64,000 nt of DNA from Xanthostigma xanthostigma (Eukaryota; Arthropoda; Insecta; Raphidioptera; Raphidiidae). Made by a program: the position numbers and the translations under genes. Of the stretch, positions 1 through 10,556 are shown in pieces. The notes beneath the pieces are model-generated. The model had not been told where the DNA came from, made no database searches, and saw only the letters and a list, made by a program, of their open reading frames with translations. The first letter of the stretch is position 1. Each line of letters starts with the position of its first letter. The stretch lies in the NCBI GenBank assembly GCA_963575645.1, contig OY754464.1:63958948-64022947 (forward strand), read 5' to 3'.

Positions 1-474
1 TTTGTATCTCTAAAACTACCAATTTAACATCAACAATTCAAGTTAGTTATGTGGCTTACCTTAAACCAGACCGGATACTTTGATATTCGTGGAACTACTT
101 TGATACTTTCCGCTTTTAATGGATCACCTAGCTAGGAGAGGTTGATGTTTAGTATCATAGATTTTCTCAAGAAACCTTGGACTTTACCCGTGTATCCCCA
201 ATGAAGGCACGATTTTCGTTGCTGCAGCAAACGCTAAATTGCCGTCACACCTGTCCGTTACGTTTGTTTTGAGTCTTGCATAGGTAATCAGTTAATTATA
301 TGTATTATTAGGCATCGAGTCCGGCACTACCATTGAGGTGTCCTTGAGGATTTCCCCTCCTCAAACAAAAAAAAATGTATTATTAGGCAGTTTATTAATG
401 ACTAGATATATCAATCTTCGCTAGGGAGCCAGTGTTATTTTGAAATAACAAAATAAAATAAATAATTTTTTTTA
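1..474. other. unassigned AT-rich sequence
   Basis: No gene, TIR or target duplication was recognised. A short block near 310-362 is richer in G+C than its surroundings and ends in an A-run at 365-374, which could be the tail of an old retroposed fragment, but nothing else supports that. Confidence 0.4.
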
Positions 475-849
475 ATATATCATGTTTTTAAAACGAACTA
501 AAAAGTATAAAATAATTTTTTTAACTTTGAAACGAAAAACGCGGGGCGTTTTGTCTCATAAATAGAAATTTTTTTTTATAGTTTCTCTTTACACTTCTTA
601 TATAACTGTCGCATGCGCCCCACGTTTTTCGTTTCTAATGCTACAAGATAAAAAAATATTTTATACTTTTTAGTTCGTTTTTAAAACGTGGTATATAAGA
701 AAAGAATCACTTTATTATTAGTTTCTTTTTAGTTAATAAAAACAAAAATACATCGTAAAAAAATAAAAATATTATATGTGTCATGGGGGGTTGAAACTGC
801 GACCTTCGCGTTGTTAACACGACGCTCTAACCAACTGAGCTACGACCAA
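475..849 (-). mobile_element. tRNA-headed hairpin element, copy 1
   Basis: Read on the minus strand it consists of a tRNA-like head (849-779), an AT-rich spacer of about 90 bp, then a foldback whose arms lie at about 481-552 and 615-690. The arm base carries ACTAAAAAGTATAAAATAAT and the apex carries ACGCGGGGCG paired with CGCCCCACGT. The same order of parts recurs at 42838-43255, including similar spacer sequence. It resembles a SINE in having a Pol III type head but a SINE body is not normally a long palindrome. The mobilising machinery is unknown. Confidence 0.6.
779..849 (-). tRNA. tRNA-like sequence, anticodon AAC (Val-like), probably not functional
   Basis: On the minus strand a D arm (GCTCAGTTGGTTAGAGC), a 5-bp anticodon stem around the loop TTAACAA and a T-arm like segment (GCAGTTTCAACC) are in order. 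The acceptor strands pair poorly and the B box differs from GGTTCGANTCC, so this is a tRNA-derived head and not an active gene. It is followed downstream, on its own strand, by T-rich sequence suitable for Pol III termination. Confidence 0.55.
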
Positions 850-887
850 TGTTTGCAAGGCGTCGTGCAACTATAAATAAGAATGAA

Positions 888-1075
888 TTATTTGTATTTA
901 TTAAAATTTCGTTATTTCTTTTATTATTTTCTTCTTTATTATAGTATTTTCTCGTATTGTCATCTAATTCTGAGTCAAGTAAAAAATTTCAAGTCTTTAT
1001 CTCATCAGGAAGTTAGTTTAAAATCAATTACAAAGTTCCGCCCGACATACACGAAAAGCCAGTTAATATAAATGC
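888..1075. repeat. module shared with 6510-6660
   Basis: The stretch around 960-1065 (TCATCTAATTCTGAGT, then CATCAGGAAGTTAG, then AAATCAATTACAAAGTTCC) matches 6545-6640 with few changes. In both places it lies beside a hairpin of the tRNA-headed family, so it is either a fixed flank of that family or part of a longer parent repeat. Confidence 0.55.
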
Positions 1076-2024
1076 ACCAATAGTTCCTACAAACGTATTA
1101 GGTAGGTATATAATATTTTACTAATCTAAGCACTGACAGAGAATAAAACTTTTTTGTACGTTTTATTTTTAAATATTTTTTATATCATAAATAGTGACGA
1201 AATTCTAATTATTTATGACGAAACCTTTAGTATTCAAGTTAGCGTTACTTTGGAGTCATCATAACATAATTAATTTATTCATATGAACGTTAACCATATT
1301 AAGTGAATAAGTGAAAATAGCAACACAGAACTTTTAGACGTTGTTATAGTGTTCAACGCCTGAGTTATATAAAGCATGGAGCAGTTACATAAGTACAGAC
1401 AATGTCAACACACTAACATAAAATTTACTGAAACTTAGTAGAATCTCTATTATATTTGTCAAAGAGCACAACTAGGTAGGTAGGCACCTTCGGGGCTTAG
1501 CGTGTGCTCTAACGATGAAAGCAAGAACGACGCCTTGTGTTGTAAAAGACTGGCTTTTTCCCGTGGATGCATTGTCGCGAATGTCTGTTTTACACGCAAA
1601 TTCGGTAGCATTTGAAAACCGCGCGTACTTGGCAAGCATAAACGACCTGCACACCAAGGAGCAAAAAATCCTATCCGTGAAAACGTTATAGATAAGAGCC
1701 AGTGGCCGGCTACCTGTATGCAATTGAGCAGACCTGAATTTTTACACAGTGAGTCTCCTAAACCTACATACATGGGGTGGGGACTTACTAAGCCCAGCGT
1801 GGCCGCCGCGGCCCGTGCTCAGGTGCGTCAGGTACAAAATTTGACTAATTTCAAATGTATTTTACCACGTCTGCCATTTGGAAATGTAATAATATTTTAT
1901 TATTATTATTATTGAAAAATAACAATGGCAGACCATTATCGCGCGTTTAACATCGTGGCAGACAATTTTCAAGGTACCAAAAAATATGAAAATTTTAAAG
2001 GTATATTTTTCATCACGGATTATT
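1076..2024. other. unassigned; one short block similar to 41466-41500
   Basis: No convincing gene. The block at about 1630-1670 (ACCTGCACACCAAGGAGC and following) resembles the left arm of the TIR element at 41440-41803, so an eroded relative may lie at about 1490-1720. Short open frames here overlap on both strands and have no recognisable domain. Confidence 0.4.
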
Positions 2025-2362
2025 ATTCTATTTATTATTTCAAGAAAGTTTCGTTAAATTTTTTTTAAACTTTATAGTTCAAAATATTTTGAAATTTCAA
2101 AAAAATCAGCTGTTTTTTTGTTTTGTAGATCTGTCAGAAATAATTTAGTTAAGCATGCTTTGATTAATTTTTACATGGCGTGGAACATATTGTGTAGGTA
2201 AACACGGCAACGAATAGCAAATATCATATTAAATACTAGCCATTATCCGCGTCACCTCACACAATATCAGAAATGTTATTTTCTTTATTATACTATATTA
2301 AATGTCAACATTTTGAAGCTGGAATGGTCCCGTCGCCCAATTGGCTGGAATTTTTTATATGT
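2025..2362 (+). mobile_element. family C element, 5'-truncated copy
   Basis: Matches the right two thirds of the fuller family C copy at 9175-9784, ending with the family's right terminus (GGAATGGTCCCGTCGCCC, then AATTGGCTGGAATTTTTT). The left third, including the CCATTCCAAC end, is missing. Noncoding. Confidence 0.7.
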
Positions 2363-2959
2363 TTTTGGACTTAAAATGTGTTTCAACGGCTAAATTCAAC
2401 CCTTAAAACATACACGCCTACCCCTAGGTCCCACCGCCTCATTAACGTCAACAGTGTATTTGCGATATATTAATTATTATACCTACACCTACTGCTTGTA
2501 TACTGTAAAGGCAAATAGGTACACTAATAATTTTATAATAATTGTTTACATAGTCGCACCGATGGAGACAAGCCGTTTGACAATTATAATCTATATTATA
2601 AATATAATATACCTAGTCAGTATTATTGTACACCGTGAGGAAAACAACAAATATACGAATTTGAAGTTTAAATTTAAAATACTGCAGGTAATAATTATGT
2701 TCTTATTCTGTTATATAATAATGGCCGCCACATAGACGATAATACCTAACCTATAAACGTGTAGTTTTATATCTACAGTTGTTCTTGCGAATTTATTTAT
2801 ATGTTGTTTATTAACCTTTTGTGAAGTATATAGTCGTAAAACATTAAAGTTAGTGGAAGTTTTGTGTGCAGTTGGGTTTAAGATAAAACACTGTTATTTT
2901 GTGACACTTTTTTTGACGTTTACACTAACGCCATCGGTCGGACTTTTGGGTGAACGTCA
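2363..2959. other. unassigned AT-rich sequence
   Basis: No gene or element end recognised. A 93-codon open frame at 2454-2735 is dominated by Ile, Tyr and Asn as expected from AT-rich noncoding DNA and has no motif. Confidence 0.4.
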
Positions 2960-3577
2960 AAATATTCAACAAAAAGAGCAATGACTATAGTGCAGTGCAT
3001 ATTTATTCTTTAACTAACTTTTCTATCTGATATTTTGCTTGGTGAATTGGGCTTTTGAATGAAATTTTTTTTTGTCATAAATGGAAAGATCGTATATTAG
3101 TTTTATAACAAAACTATTTTTCTTTTTTTTATTTTCGTTATAATTCAAAAGTTATATCAAATTAAAAACAAATTTTTGTACCCAGTTCCGAGAACGCGCC
3201 GACATTTCCCGAACATAATGTGACGTCATAATGTTTTAGTCAATACACATGTAGAAGCCATTGATAGTATACTGCGTATATACATTTTACCATTATGACG
3301 TCACAACTGTCAAAAACAATTTTAGTGCGTTTGCAGTCACGTGATTTTTTTTAATATTTTATCAATTTTAAATTGCTTATAATTAATTTAAAAAAAGTTT
3401 TTTGAAAGTTTTTCGCATCGATTATTATCAATATTATTTATAATAAAGTTTTAAAATACAATAAAAAAATCGATAATAATTTTTTTTTCAAAAGCCTAAT
3501 TGAAAGTAAATTTTATTCGAAGAAATAAATTTGTCCCAAGGTTAGTAACTTCAATAGTGTTCGGTGAATATGGGCAT
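2960..3577 (-). repeat. family K repeat, copy 1, interrupted
   Basis: On the minus strand it begins ATGCCCATATTCACCGAACA and matches copies at 36806-36943 and 39730-39902. It is split by the TIR element at 3049-3497; the two halves join exactly at the interval that is continuous in the other copies. The function and class are unknown. Confidence 0.65.
3049..3497. mobile_element. TIR element with AATT target duplication and paired TGACGTCA sites
   Basis: Termini GGGCTTTTGAA and TTCAAAAGCCT form an 11-bp TIR with one mismatch, flanked by AATT on both sides (3045-3048, 3498-3501). Other family K copies lack this insert, giving an independent empty site. The interior is AT-rich except for a central block with two TGACGTCA octamers, at about 3221-3228 and 3296-3303, in mirror-image flanking sequence. 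No coding frame. Superfamily undetermined. Confidence 0.75.
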
Positions 3578-4089
3578 TAGGCATGACAAAAGTCAACAGG
3601 CTCTGGACATATTTTAATGTGTGATGCCAGGGTTAAAAAAATGAATCAAGCTGATTTCTTGTTTTCGGTTCACAGTGTACCGTTAGTTGGTACAGAATTG
3701 TGAAGGGATGCTGAGCACGGTAGGCGACATAACATGACTATATATAGGTACAGTATAGCTGTAGATCATCAGCTTTATAGCAGTATCAGAAAGCTTAATA
3801 GGCTTACAAACTCTGCAACTTTACACGGGTCGGACAGATTTTCCACAGAGGTGTCGAGGGTTCACTGAATGTTTCTTGATGACCCTAGAGCTTTCCTTGT
3901 ATACGCTCGGCTGTACAGTTTAAATGGATAGTTCACACGGTGTACTAAAACTAACTGACTTAAAATTGCACTCGCCTTCACAAAATTATAACTGACTCAT
4001 AATATCTAAAATATAAAGCATGATTATCTAAGTGTGTTCAAATATAATCAATTTTGGCCAGTTAAATACTAGATAGTATTTAAAATTAA
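3578..4089. other. unassigned
   Basis: No gene, repeat match or element end was found. Base composition is somewhat less AT-biased than the flanks. Confidence 0.35.
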
Positions 4090-4760
4090 AACAGGGACTA
4101 TTTTTCTTACTATGTTCTCTGCTTGCTCTGAGCAAGAATCAATCAGGAAACAGTATCTTGTCACGTGAGCGACATGAACAAACGCCCACAAACCAACATA
4201 GCGTCGTTCTCTCAGTCAGACAACAGGCACGTTTTGCTCTGTGTTTATATATTTGAATTGTCACTGCGCGCGCACCAGATCTATCCACAAAACAAGTTTG
4301 TAAAGACGTTTCGTGTGAATTGCGAACACTTAAAAGCAATTAAGAAAACTAGTAGTTAAATCTAGCAAAGAATCTAGCGGCATATCCAGTAGAGCTGTAA
4401 CAAACCGTATGTATTCGTTACTGAGTAACGGGTACACCGTCTGACTCGAAGTAACGAATCGTTACTTACAAATTCATTTCGTTACTCGTAAATATTTGTC
4501 GTATCCATGTCAGTTCGACTCGTCTGATGCGGTTATACGTTATACGAACGAAGTCATACCGTATCACGTATGCGACGCGTCTCGATGCGATGGTACATGC
4601 TTGATGCTGTTAGTAACGATTGTATGTCGTATGAAAAGTAACGAGTAACGTAACGATACGAAAGTAACGGGTACTGGTTCTTTAAGTAACGAATACATAC
4701 GGGTACACAGTTTCTCGTTACTTTTACAGCTCTAATATCCAGCCTCGTGTGCAGCGGCCT
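4090..4760 (+). mobile_element. family F element, interrupted by a hAT MITE
   Basis: Shares TATCTTGTCACGTG, CGACATGAACAAA and neighbouring blocks with copies at 18420-18870, 21325-21592, 23430-23846 and 43915-44690. The right end TCGTGTGCAGCGGCC matches, inverted, the left end of the 21325 copy (GCCGCTGCACACG), indicating a TIR of about 17 bp. A possible TTA target site would fit PIF/Harbinger, but this is inference. The 3' part is split by the hAT MITE at 4390-4734. Confidence 0.6.
4390..4734. mobile_element. hAT-type MITE (TAGAGCTGTAAC termini)
   Basis: Perfect 8-bp target duplication ATATCCAG at 4382-4389 and 4735-4742. Termini TAGAGCTGTAAC and GTTACTTTTACAGCTCTA are inverted. The interior is filled with repeated GTAACGAATACGT and AGTAACG blocks in both orientations, a subterminal repeat pattern common in hAT elements and likely transposase-binding. 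It has no coding frame and so would need a transposase supplied in trans. Confidence 0.85.
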
Positions 4761-5409
4761 TTAGGTTAATGTTTTGCTGTAGTTTAATATAGATTTCTTT
4801 GATTCGAAGCGGTGATTTGGAGACAAAAGTTAAATTTTACAATAAACAATAAGATAACGGGAACTTTGAACAAATAAAGCAAATAATAAATTTTACAAAT
4901 TTGCAACGTTTCGTAGATGTTGCAAATTTGTAATTATCGATGGCGTTTAGACGAAGAATATATTCGTTAGCAACGTCTTTTGTACGAAACTCTACTATTA
5001 TTATCACTTATAACGTTCATAAAGTGCTTTGCTCTCTTAAGTTTTAATAGAGATTACGTCTTCTTTGATCTGTTTTCAATTAATCTGATGGATGAACAAT
5101 CAGTTGAGTTTGAAATAACGTATTGTTCGTTTCATTATCTCATCAAACTATGATGTGTTCGCAGTTCACCTTCGGGACTACTAAATTGAAAGGGAAATTA
5201 ATTTTCTTGGTTGTCGTTTCATCTATAATGCAGCTTTTGATGATGATGATATTAGTTGTCTAACAAAGATCTTTGTACCTGAATACAATGTATACAATGT
5301 ATATGGGGGAATGCGAATGTCGAAATTTTCCATCGACGAATATTATAGAGAACCTTTTGATTTATTTAGATACGAATTCCTTGAAACGTATTTGGAATAA
5401 TAAATAAAA
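4761..5409. other. unassigned, with one perfect hairpin
   Basis: No gene seen. The stretch contains a perfect 13-bp stem (ACAAATTTGCAAC and GTTGCAAATTTGT, 4895-4931) with an 11-nt loop, described separately. Confidence 0.4.
4895..4931. repeat. perfect 13-bp hairpin
   Basis: ACAAATTTGCAAC pairs without mismatch to GTTGCAAATTTGT around an 11-nt loop. There is no T-run immediately after it and no nearby gene, so it is probably a foldback relic rather than a terminator. Confidence 0.6.
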
Positions 5410-6073
5410 TCTAATATATAAAATTCTCGTGTCACAGTTTTCGAAGCCATACTCCTCCGAAACGGCTTGACCGATTTTGATGAAATTTTTTGTGCTTATT
5501 CGGTATCTATGAGAATCGACCAACATCTATTTTTCATCCCCCTAAATGTTAGGGGTAGTCCACCCCTAAATTTTTTTTTTTATTTTTTAGACAAAATTTT
5601 TAATTTCTATTTTTTTATGATACAACATACAAAAATACATACAATCCTCAATTTTCACCCTTCTACGATCAACCCTTATTTTTTAATAGCCATTTTAGTA
5701 ATTTAATCATTTTTCCTCTCCGGTCGAAAACTGATCAATCGTCATTTAATTAGTTATCCCCGCCAGATGTCTACAGGTGTCACTTCGCCAACATCTATTT
5801 TTCATCCCCCTAAATGTTAGGGGTAGTCCACCCCTAAATTTTTTTTCTTCCTTCCCCATTCGTTCTTTTGTACCGGGCACGACGGCGCAGCCGGAGTGCT
5901 CGACATACACACATATACGTCCATGTATATTTTAAAATAAATAAAATAGATAGATAGATGTTCCAAATAAATTGTTTTATTATTTCACTTTATACGTAGC
6001 GAAGCACGTACAGGGCCGCTATATATATATATATTATACTGTTAGGCGGTACGAAGTTCGCCGGGTCCGCTAG
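5410..6073 (+). mobile_element. nonautonomous Helitron, complete
   Basis: Begins TCTAATATATAAAATTCTCG directly after an A and ends GGGTCCGCTAG directly before a T, the TC start, CTRR end and A|T insertion site of Helitrons. A GGCG...CGCC stem lies about 10 nt before the CTAG. An internal segment of about 57 bp (CATCCCCCTAAATGTTAGG and flanks) occurs twice, at 5519-5578 and 5789-5845. There is no Rep/helicase frame, so it would depend on an autonomous partner. Confidence 0.9.
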
Positions 6074-6255
6074 TACTATAGATATATATGTATTTATATA
6101 CGGTATTTCAAATACTTTTACGTAAATACTTTACGAGTCTACATTTACTACTAAAAAAAGTTTATGAACCACTCAAAAATGCGATGCTCGAATGTTTTTT
6201 TTTTTTTTTTGTTTTCAACACTGTAATTTACTTAATAAAACTAACACTGAGTAGG
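6074..6255. other. unassigned AT-rich spacer
   Basis: Contains a 16-bp T-run near 6196 and nothing else recognised. Confidence 0.35.
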
Positions 6256-6660
6256 ATTTGAAACGAAAGAGGTAGGTAGCATGTGATAGTTATATAAAAA
6301 GTGTAGAGAGTAGCTATCAATGAATGATATAAAACGAATTAACGTGCCCCACGTTTTTCGTTTCAAATCTTACCCATAAAGCGTAAAAAAATTATTTTAT
6401 ACTTTTTAGTTTGCTTTAAAAACGTGGTATACCTATTAAAAACATTTTTATTTCTTTGATAATTTTTATACTTTTTTAGTTCGTTTTAAAAACATCTATT
6501 AAGAAAAATCATTTCTTCTATTATTTCCACATTTTCTTCTATTGTCATCTAATTATGAGTTAAGTAAAAAATTTCGAGTCTCTATCTCATCAGGAAGTAA
6601 GTTTAAAATCAATTACAAAATTCCACCCGGGCAGACATACAAGAAAGCGAGTTAATAAAA
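6256..6660. mobile_element. hairpin of the tRNA-headed family without its head, plus flank module
   Basis: The hairpin arm at 6345-6437 (CGTGCCCCACGTTTTTCGTTT through ATACTTTTTAG) matches the arm of the 475-849 element, while the opposite arm at about 6258-6275 is eroded. The tRNA-like head is absent. Downstream, 6510-6660 matches 888-1075. This is an old, partly deleted relative. Confidence 0.55.
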
Positions 6661-6702
6661 ACGTGGTAAAATACCACTTTAACTGAAGCCGTTTGTCCAA
6701 TA

Positions 6703-7009
6703 CTAGCGATCCCGCCCGGATTCACCCGGGTGAAAAAGAACGAATGGGGGGGGGGGTACATGAGTACGCACGTTCATCTTAGTTTACCGAGATGAATGTT
6801 GTGTCCAAATTTCATGATGGTCGGAGTTACCGTTCTCCGCTCCTATTGGTAGAAGCGTGATATTATATAGCCTATAGCCTTCCTCGATAAATGGGCTATC
6901 CAACAAAAAAAAATTTCAATTCGAACCAGTAGTTTCTGAGCGCGTTCAACCAGCCAACCAAACAAACAAACTAACAAACAAACTCTTCAGCTTTATATAT
7001 TAGTATAGC
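6703..7009 (-). mobile_element. Helitron family B, internally deleted copy
   Basis: On the minus strand the 3' end is CCCGGGTGAATCCGGGCGGG followed by ATCGCTAG, with a CCCGG/CCGGG stem just before the terminal CTAG, which is followed by T. The 5' end near ATACTAATATATAAAGCTG has lost the canonical TC by one substitution. Compared with the copies at 18028, 35593 and 54943, about 60 bp of the middle is deleted. Noncoding. Confidence 0.8.
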
Positions 7010-7598
7010 TTACAGATTAACATTAGTTAGTATTATAGTGTGCACACTAAACTTTGAACATCCTGTATAGACATAGATAAATACTGAATACTTATTATAG
7101 ACAATATACGTCTACATTATGACAATACGGAACGAGATCCTTTGTATAGTTTCCTTTTTATTGTCATTTTTTTTTCGTAAAATTGGCCGAGTCTGAACCA
7201 ATGCATTGTATTATATTTGCACTGTTGTGTTTTTTGTGACGTAACATTTAAATAGTATTTTGTTGTATGTAATTAATTTTTTTTATATCTTTTTACTGAT
7301 ATTCTGTATCTGAAATTTATTCTCACTCTTCAGATGCTATTTACGAATCTAGAAACGATAGAAGAACTTCATATTCATCGTCGTAAAGTTTACGGTTGCC
7401 ATTATTCTCGTGAGAAAACTAACAAACGCTCGTTGGTTGTGCAATAATATTTCCTGACCGTACCTTTGGCGCTCTAACGCCCAACTTGACGCAGTGTAGC
7501 TGCTTCAGTTTACTAGAACAACATTTTTGACTGCAAAGGCAGGCTTGGGAGTTTGTGACACAATGATATTTTATTGACAGTTGACAAATTATAGTTAG
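7010..7598. other. unassigned
   Basis: No repeat match, element end or convincing frame was found. Confidence 0.35.
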
Positions 7599-8014
7599 AG
7601 GATGGCGACAGAAATGGTCAAGGAACGCTCTCTGTCATGTAATCTGAGCCCCCTTCTACAAATCCACTTGGTGGAGTAGGGGTCCAGTGCGTTTGAGGCG
7701 TTCAAAAAACGTCAAAATTCAAAAGTCCTTTTATAAATGGCAGAAAATGACTGAATAGTATCTGGGAGACCTCCTAGTTGCAGGAGTTAGCCGAAAATAT
7801 TTTTTCTGCAACTAGGAGGTCCCCCGGATGCTGTTAATTTTCTGCCATTTCCTAGAGGACTTTTGAATTTTGCCGTTTTTTAAGCGCCTCATCGGCGTAC
7901 CGCAACGCGATAGACTCCTATTCTACCTAGGTGATTTGTGAAGGGGGGCTCAGACTACAGGAAAGAGAGTGTTTCTGCCACCCAGTGTTCCTTGACCATT
8001 TCTGTCGCCATCCT
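7599..8014. mobile_element. full-length palindromic foldback element
   Basis: Two arms of roughly 190-200 bp (from AGGATGGCGACAG at the left to CTGTCGCCATCCT at the right) pair around a spacer of about 20 bp at 7786-7805. Arms have diverged by point changes and small indels, so the insertion is not recent. Sequence is less AT-rich than the surroundings. No target duplication could be fixed. Open frames at 7927-8149 on both strands arise from the palindrome and are not genes. Confidence 0.75.
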
Positions 8015-8384
8015 ATAAATATTAAGGCGTTAGGCATGGTTAAACATTTTTTTGCGCATGCCTCAACTTCCGCCATAATTTTCGAGCACGTTTCACATAG
8101 TTGGTCCATAAATTTTTATACATCAGGAGGCAAAAAAAAAAATAGATAATATGATTCCTGCGATACATATTCAAATCTCAGAACTGGTAAAAACAATACG
8201 AAATGATCTAGGTCCTTATAACATCGACAGAGGTAAAAAAAAACAGTCAACATTCTCTTAATAATTCTCGTAATATTATAAGAACTATAAAATTTTGATT
8301 ATGAACCATAAAACAGATCAGTCTTCAGAATATGCGGTCAATTATATTTCTTTGTATTATGCATAAACGACACTGTGTGAGAGA
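8015..8384. other. unassigned
   Basis: AT-rich sequence with no recognised feature. Confidence 0.35.
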
Positions 8385-8990
8385 TGGGATATTTCGAGTG
8401 AAAATATTCTAACTATTCGATTATTAAAACATCTCAACAGATTATGCAAAATCATTCGAATGATTTTTATATCTAGTATCTTCAGTAATAAAAATTATTA
8501 TACTATGCTCTTTCTTTGCTCTTTGAACCACTGCATACTCACTGCAATTCACAATATTGAATACGATTACTTAGGTTTTTATCTGCCTCTTTTCTAAATG
8601 AAGCACGGCATGTCGATGACTCTCTCAAGTCACTCAAACGAAAACGAGAGCTAAATTCATTCGTTAATAATAATATTACATCGAATGTACGATTGACTGC
8701 ATAGACAGATATTGAAAGACTGTGTCTTCACCCGCATGTACCTAACCACAGTATTGAATATGATTACTTACGTCTTTTATCTGCGTTTGTTCTATGAAAT
8801 ACTGTTTGCAGATGACTCTCTCAAAGCCAGCAGTTGAAATCGAAAGCAAATTCATTCGATAGTTGAAATGTTCATTCATTGACGCGTAGTACCTATACAC
8901 ACGTCCTGTTATTACCTGACGTCATGCGAAGGAGTTATTCGAGTAGCAATCTTTCGATTATTAAAATTATTCGATTGTTCCCAAGTCTAC
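8385..8990 (+). repeat. imperfect direct duplication of about 125 bp plus flanks
   Basis: 8541-8670 and 8745-8870 align along their length (ATTGAATACGATTACTTA, GATGACTCTCTCAA, AAATTCATTCG). Flanking TTCGATTATTAAAA blocks at 8417 and 8954 also correspond. The TCGATTAT words resemble the hAT family at 10047 and 45084, so this may be a decayed relative of that group. Confidence 0.5.
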
Positions 8991-9174
8991 TCTGTGTTAA
9001 GGCTAGAGTCTATGCAATGTGCACCACGTCCACCGTCTCCCCTCACTCCCACACGTCCCGTAGGAAACACTAGCACGACCGACAATGCTGCGTGCGCTGC
9101 ATAGACGCCAGGATTTGGTGCGACATTTGCCCATAGTGGACAGTGGTGTCCTGCTAACATTGATGTCGATTTGT
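8991..9174. other. unassigned
   Basis: Relatively GC-rich for the window. Overlapping frames on both strands at 8987-9205 have no domain. Confidence 0.3.
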
Positions 9175-9784
9175 ACCATTCCAACCCACAAGTGGGGAAT
9201 GGCACTAGCTTAGGTCAAAAATCACTTTTCAAAATTTTACAATATCTTTTCGTTATGGGGTCCCTCGAATCCAAAAAAACATATTTTTGGAAAAACTGTG
9301 CATCTGTTAGTCTGTGAGCACGATACAGGTCAAATGGATGAGTGGATTGAAACCAAATTTTGGGAGGATGTTTGGTATGCAAATATGAAGAGCCCTAATG
9401 TTTTTGGGGAAAATCGGCGCATGCGCAGAAGAGATATAATATGCTATAGGTAACGGTGTTTTGAGATATAAAATGGTATACTTTTCATAACGGTTTATTG
9501 TTCTACTTATTTTTAACAAAGTTTTGTTAAAAAATTTTTTTCTAAACTTTATAGTTTCGGAAATATTTTGAAAATAATAAAAAATCAGCTGTTCTTTTGT
9601 TTTGTAGATGTCATATCATGTAGGTAACCATGGCAACGAATAGCATATATCATATTGAATACTAGCCATTACCCGCGTCACCCCACGCGATATGACAAAT
9701 TTTGTTTTCTTTAATATATACTTATCAAATGTCAACATTTTGAAGTTGGAATGGTTCCGTCGCCCAATTGGCTGGAATTTTTTA
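9175..9784 (+). mobile_element. family C element, most complete copy
   Basis: Left end ACCATTCCAACCCACAAG and right end GTTGGAATGGTTCCGTC contain an inverted CCATTCCAAC of 10 bp. Further copies: 2025-2362, 39903-40569, 50570-51685 and 55512-56091. Internal landmarks are GCGCATGCGCAGAAGAGATA and GGTAACCATGGCAACGAA. No coding frame persists between copies. The family behaves as a nonautonomous DNA element of about 600-700 bp; its superfamily is not determined. Confidence 0.65.
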
Positions 9785-10007
9785 GAACGTACCATACTAG
9801 CAAAAAAATATTAATATCTTAGCAGTATTTTGTTTAGGGAACAAATTATTCCATCTCACTGTTTATTCCTGCGGTTGAAAATATTAGACTTCCAAATTAA
9901 TGAGGATTATTTTTGTTAGTAGTTTTGTTCCAAATAACATGTTTCAGGAAATTTATTTTGTTTGAGGAACAATTGTGAAAAGAAGCTTTACCAGAGTATC
10001 GCTTGTG

Positions 10008-10045
10008 GCGCCGACGTTTCGAAAATTTTATTTTCATCATCAGGG
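10008..10045 (-). ncRNA. hammerhead-ribozyme-like core
   Basis: Minus strand reads CTGATGA, then a stem-loop GAAAAT-AAA-ATTTTC, then GAAAC GTCGG. This reproduces the conserved CUGANGA and GAAA strands of a hammerhead flanking a perfect 6-bp stem II. The helix III and I partners and cleavage site were not located with confidence. Hammerheads of this kind are known in Penelope-like retroelements; here only the motif is visible. The hAT element at 10047 inserted next to it, duplicating ATCAGGGC. Confidence 0.4.
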
Positions 10046-10112
10046 CTAGCGATGGGAATAAATCGAGTTATGATAATCGATTAATTCGATTATTAACAGA
10101 GGAAGAAGGCAA

Positions 10113-10346
10113 ATGACAAATATACACACTAAACTGAGTCTTACACAGAGTGGCGTAACTTTTCAACTAATTAAGATATTCAATAAAATTCCAGATAGTA
10201 TTAAAAGATTACCGATAAAAACTTTTGAAAACAAATTTAAACAAATATTAATACTAAAAGCCTACTACACGACCCAAGAATATCTAGATGATTCATTATT
10301 TTTAAATACTAGGTATTTTAATAATATTGTGTTTATTTATTTATAA
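10113..10346 (+). pseudogene. reverse transcriptase C-terminal fragment (non-LTR)
   Basis: The frame contains IFNKIPDSIKRLPIKTFENK followed by a Lys-rich helix and AYYTTQEYLDD. This matches the usual C-terminal pattern of insect LINE reverse transcriptases (YN-LP-x-I-R ... FK-x-LK-x-LL ... Y-x-x-EYL). The catalytic palm is absent because of 5' truncation, so it has no activity. The final codons run into the inserted palindrome. Confidence 0.6.
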
Positions 10347-10410
10347 TATTATTTTTCAGAGGATAATAGATCAATAACGATAAATGCTGTTAATATATTT
10401 TTAATCGCAA

Positions 10411-10442
10411 CGTTTCGTTTTAATTATTAAAACTTCCTCAGG
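10411..10442 (-). ncRNA. hammerhead-like core, left arm of palindrome
   Basis: Minus strand: CTGAGGA, stem-loop GTTTTAAT-A-ATTAAAAC, then GAAACG. CUGANGA and GAAA are both intact and stem II is perfect, although AU-rich with a one-base loop as drawn. Mirror image of the core at 10519-10556. Confidence 0.4.
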
Positions 10443-10518
10443 CTCTTAAAAAATAACTTAACATTGGTAATATTATGCATTTCATTTATTTTATTTATTT
10501 TAAGTCATTCTTTAAGAG

Positions 10519-10556
10519 CCTGAGGAAGTTTTAATAATTAAAACGAAACGTTGCGA
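10519..10556 (+). ncRNA. hammerhead-like core, right arm of palindrome
   Basis: Plus strand CCTGAGGAAG, a self-complementary AT-rich segment, ACGAAACGTTGCGATA. In a read-through transcript the CGCAACG of the left arm can pair with CGTTGCG here and so supply helix III. Cleavage activity is an inference. Confidence 0.4.
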
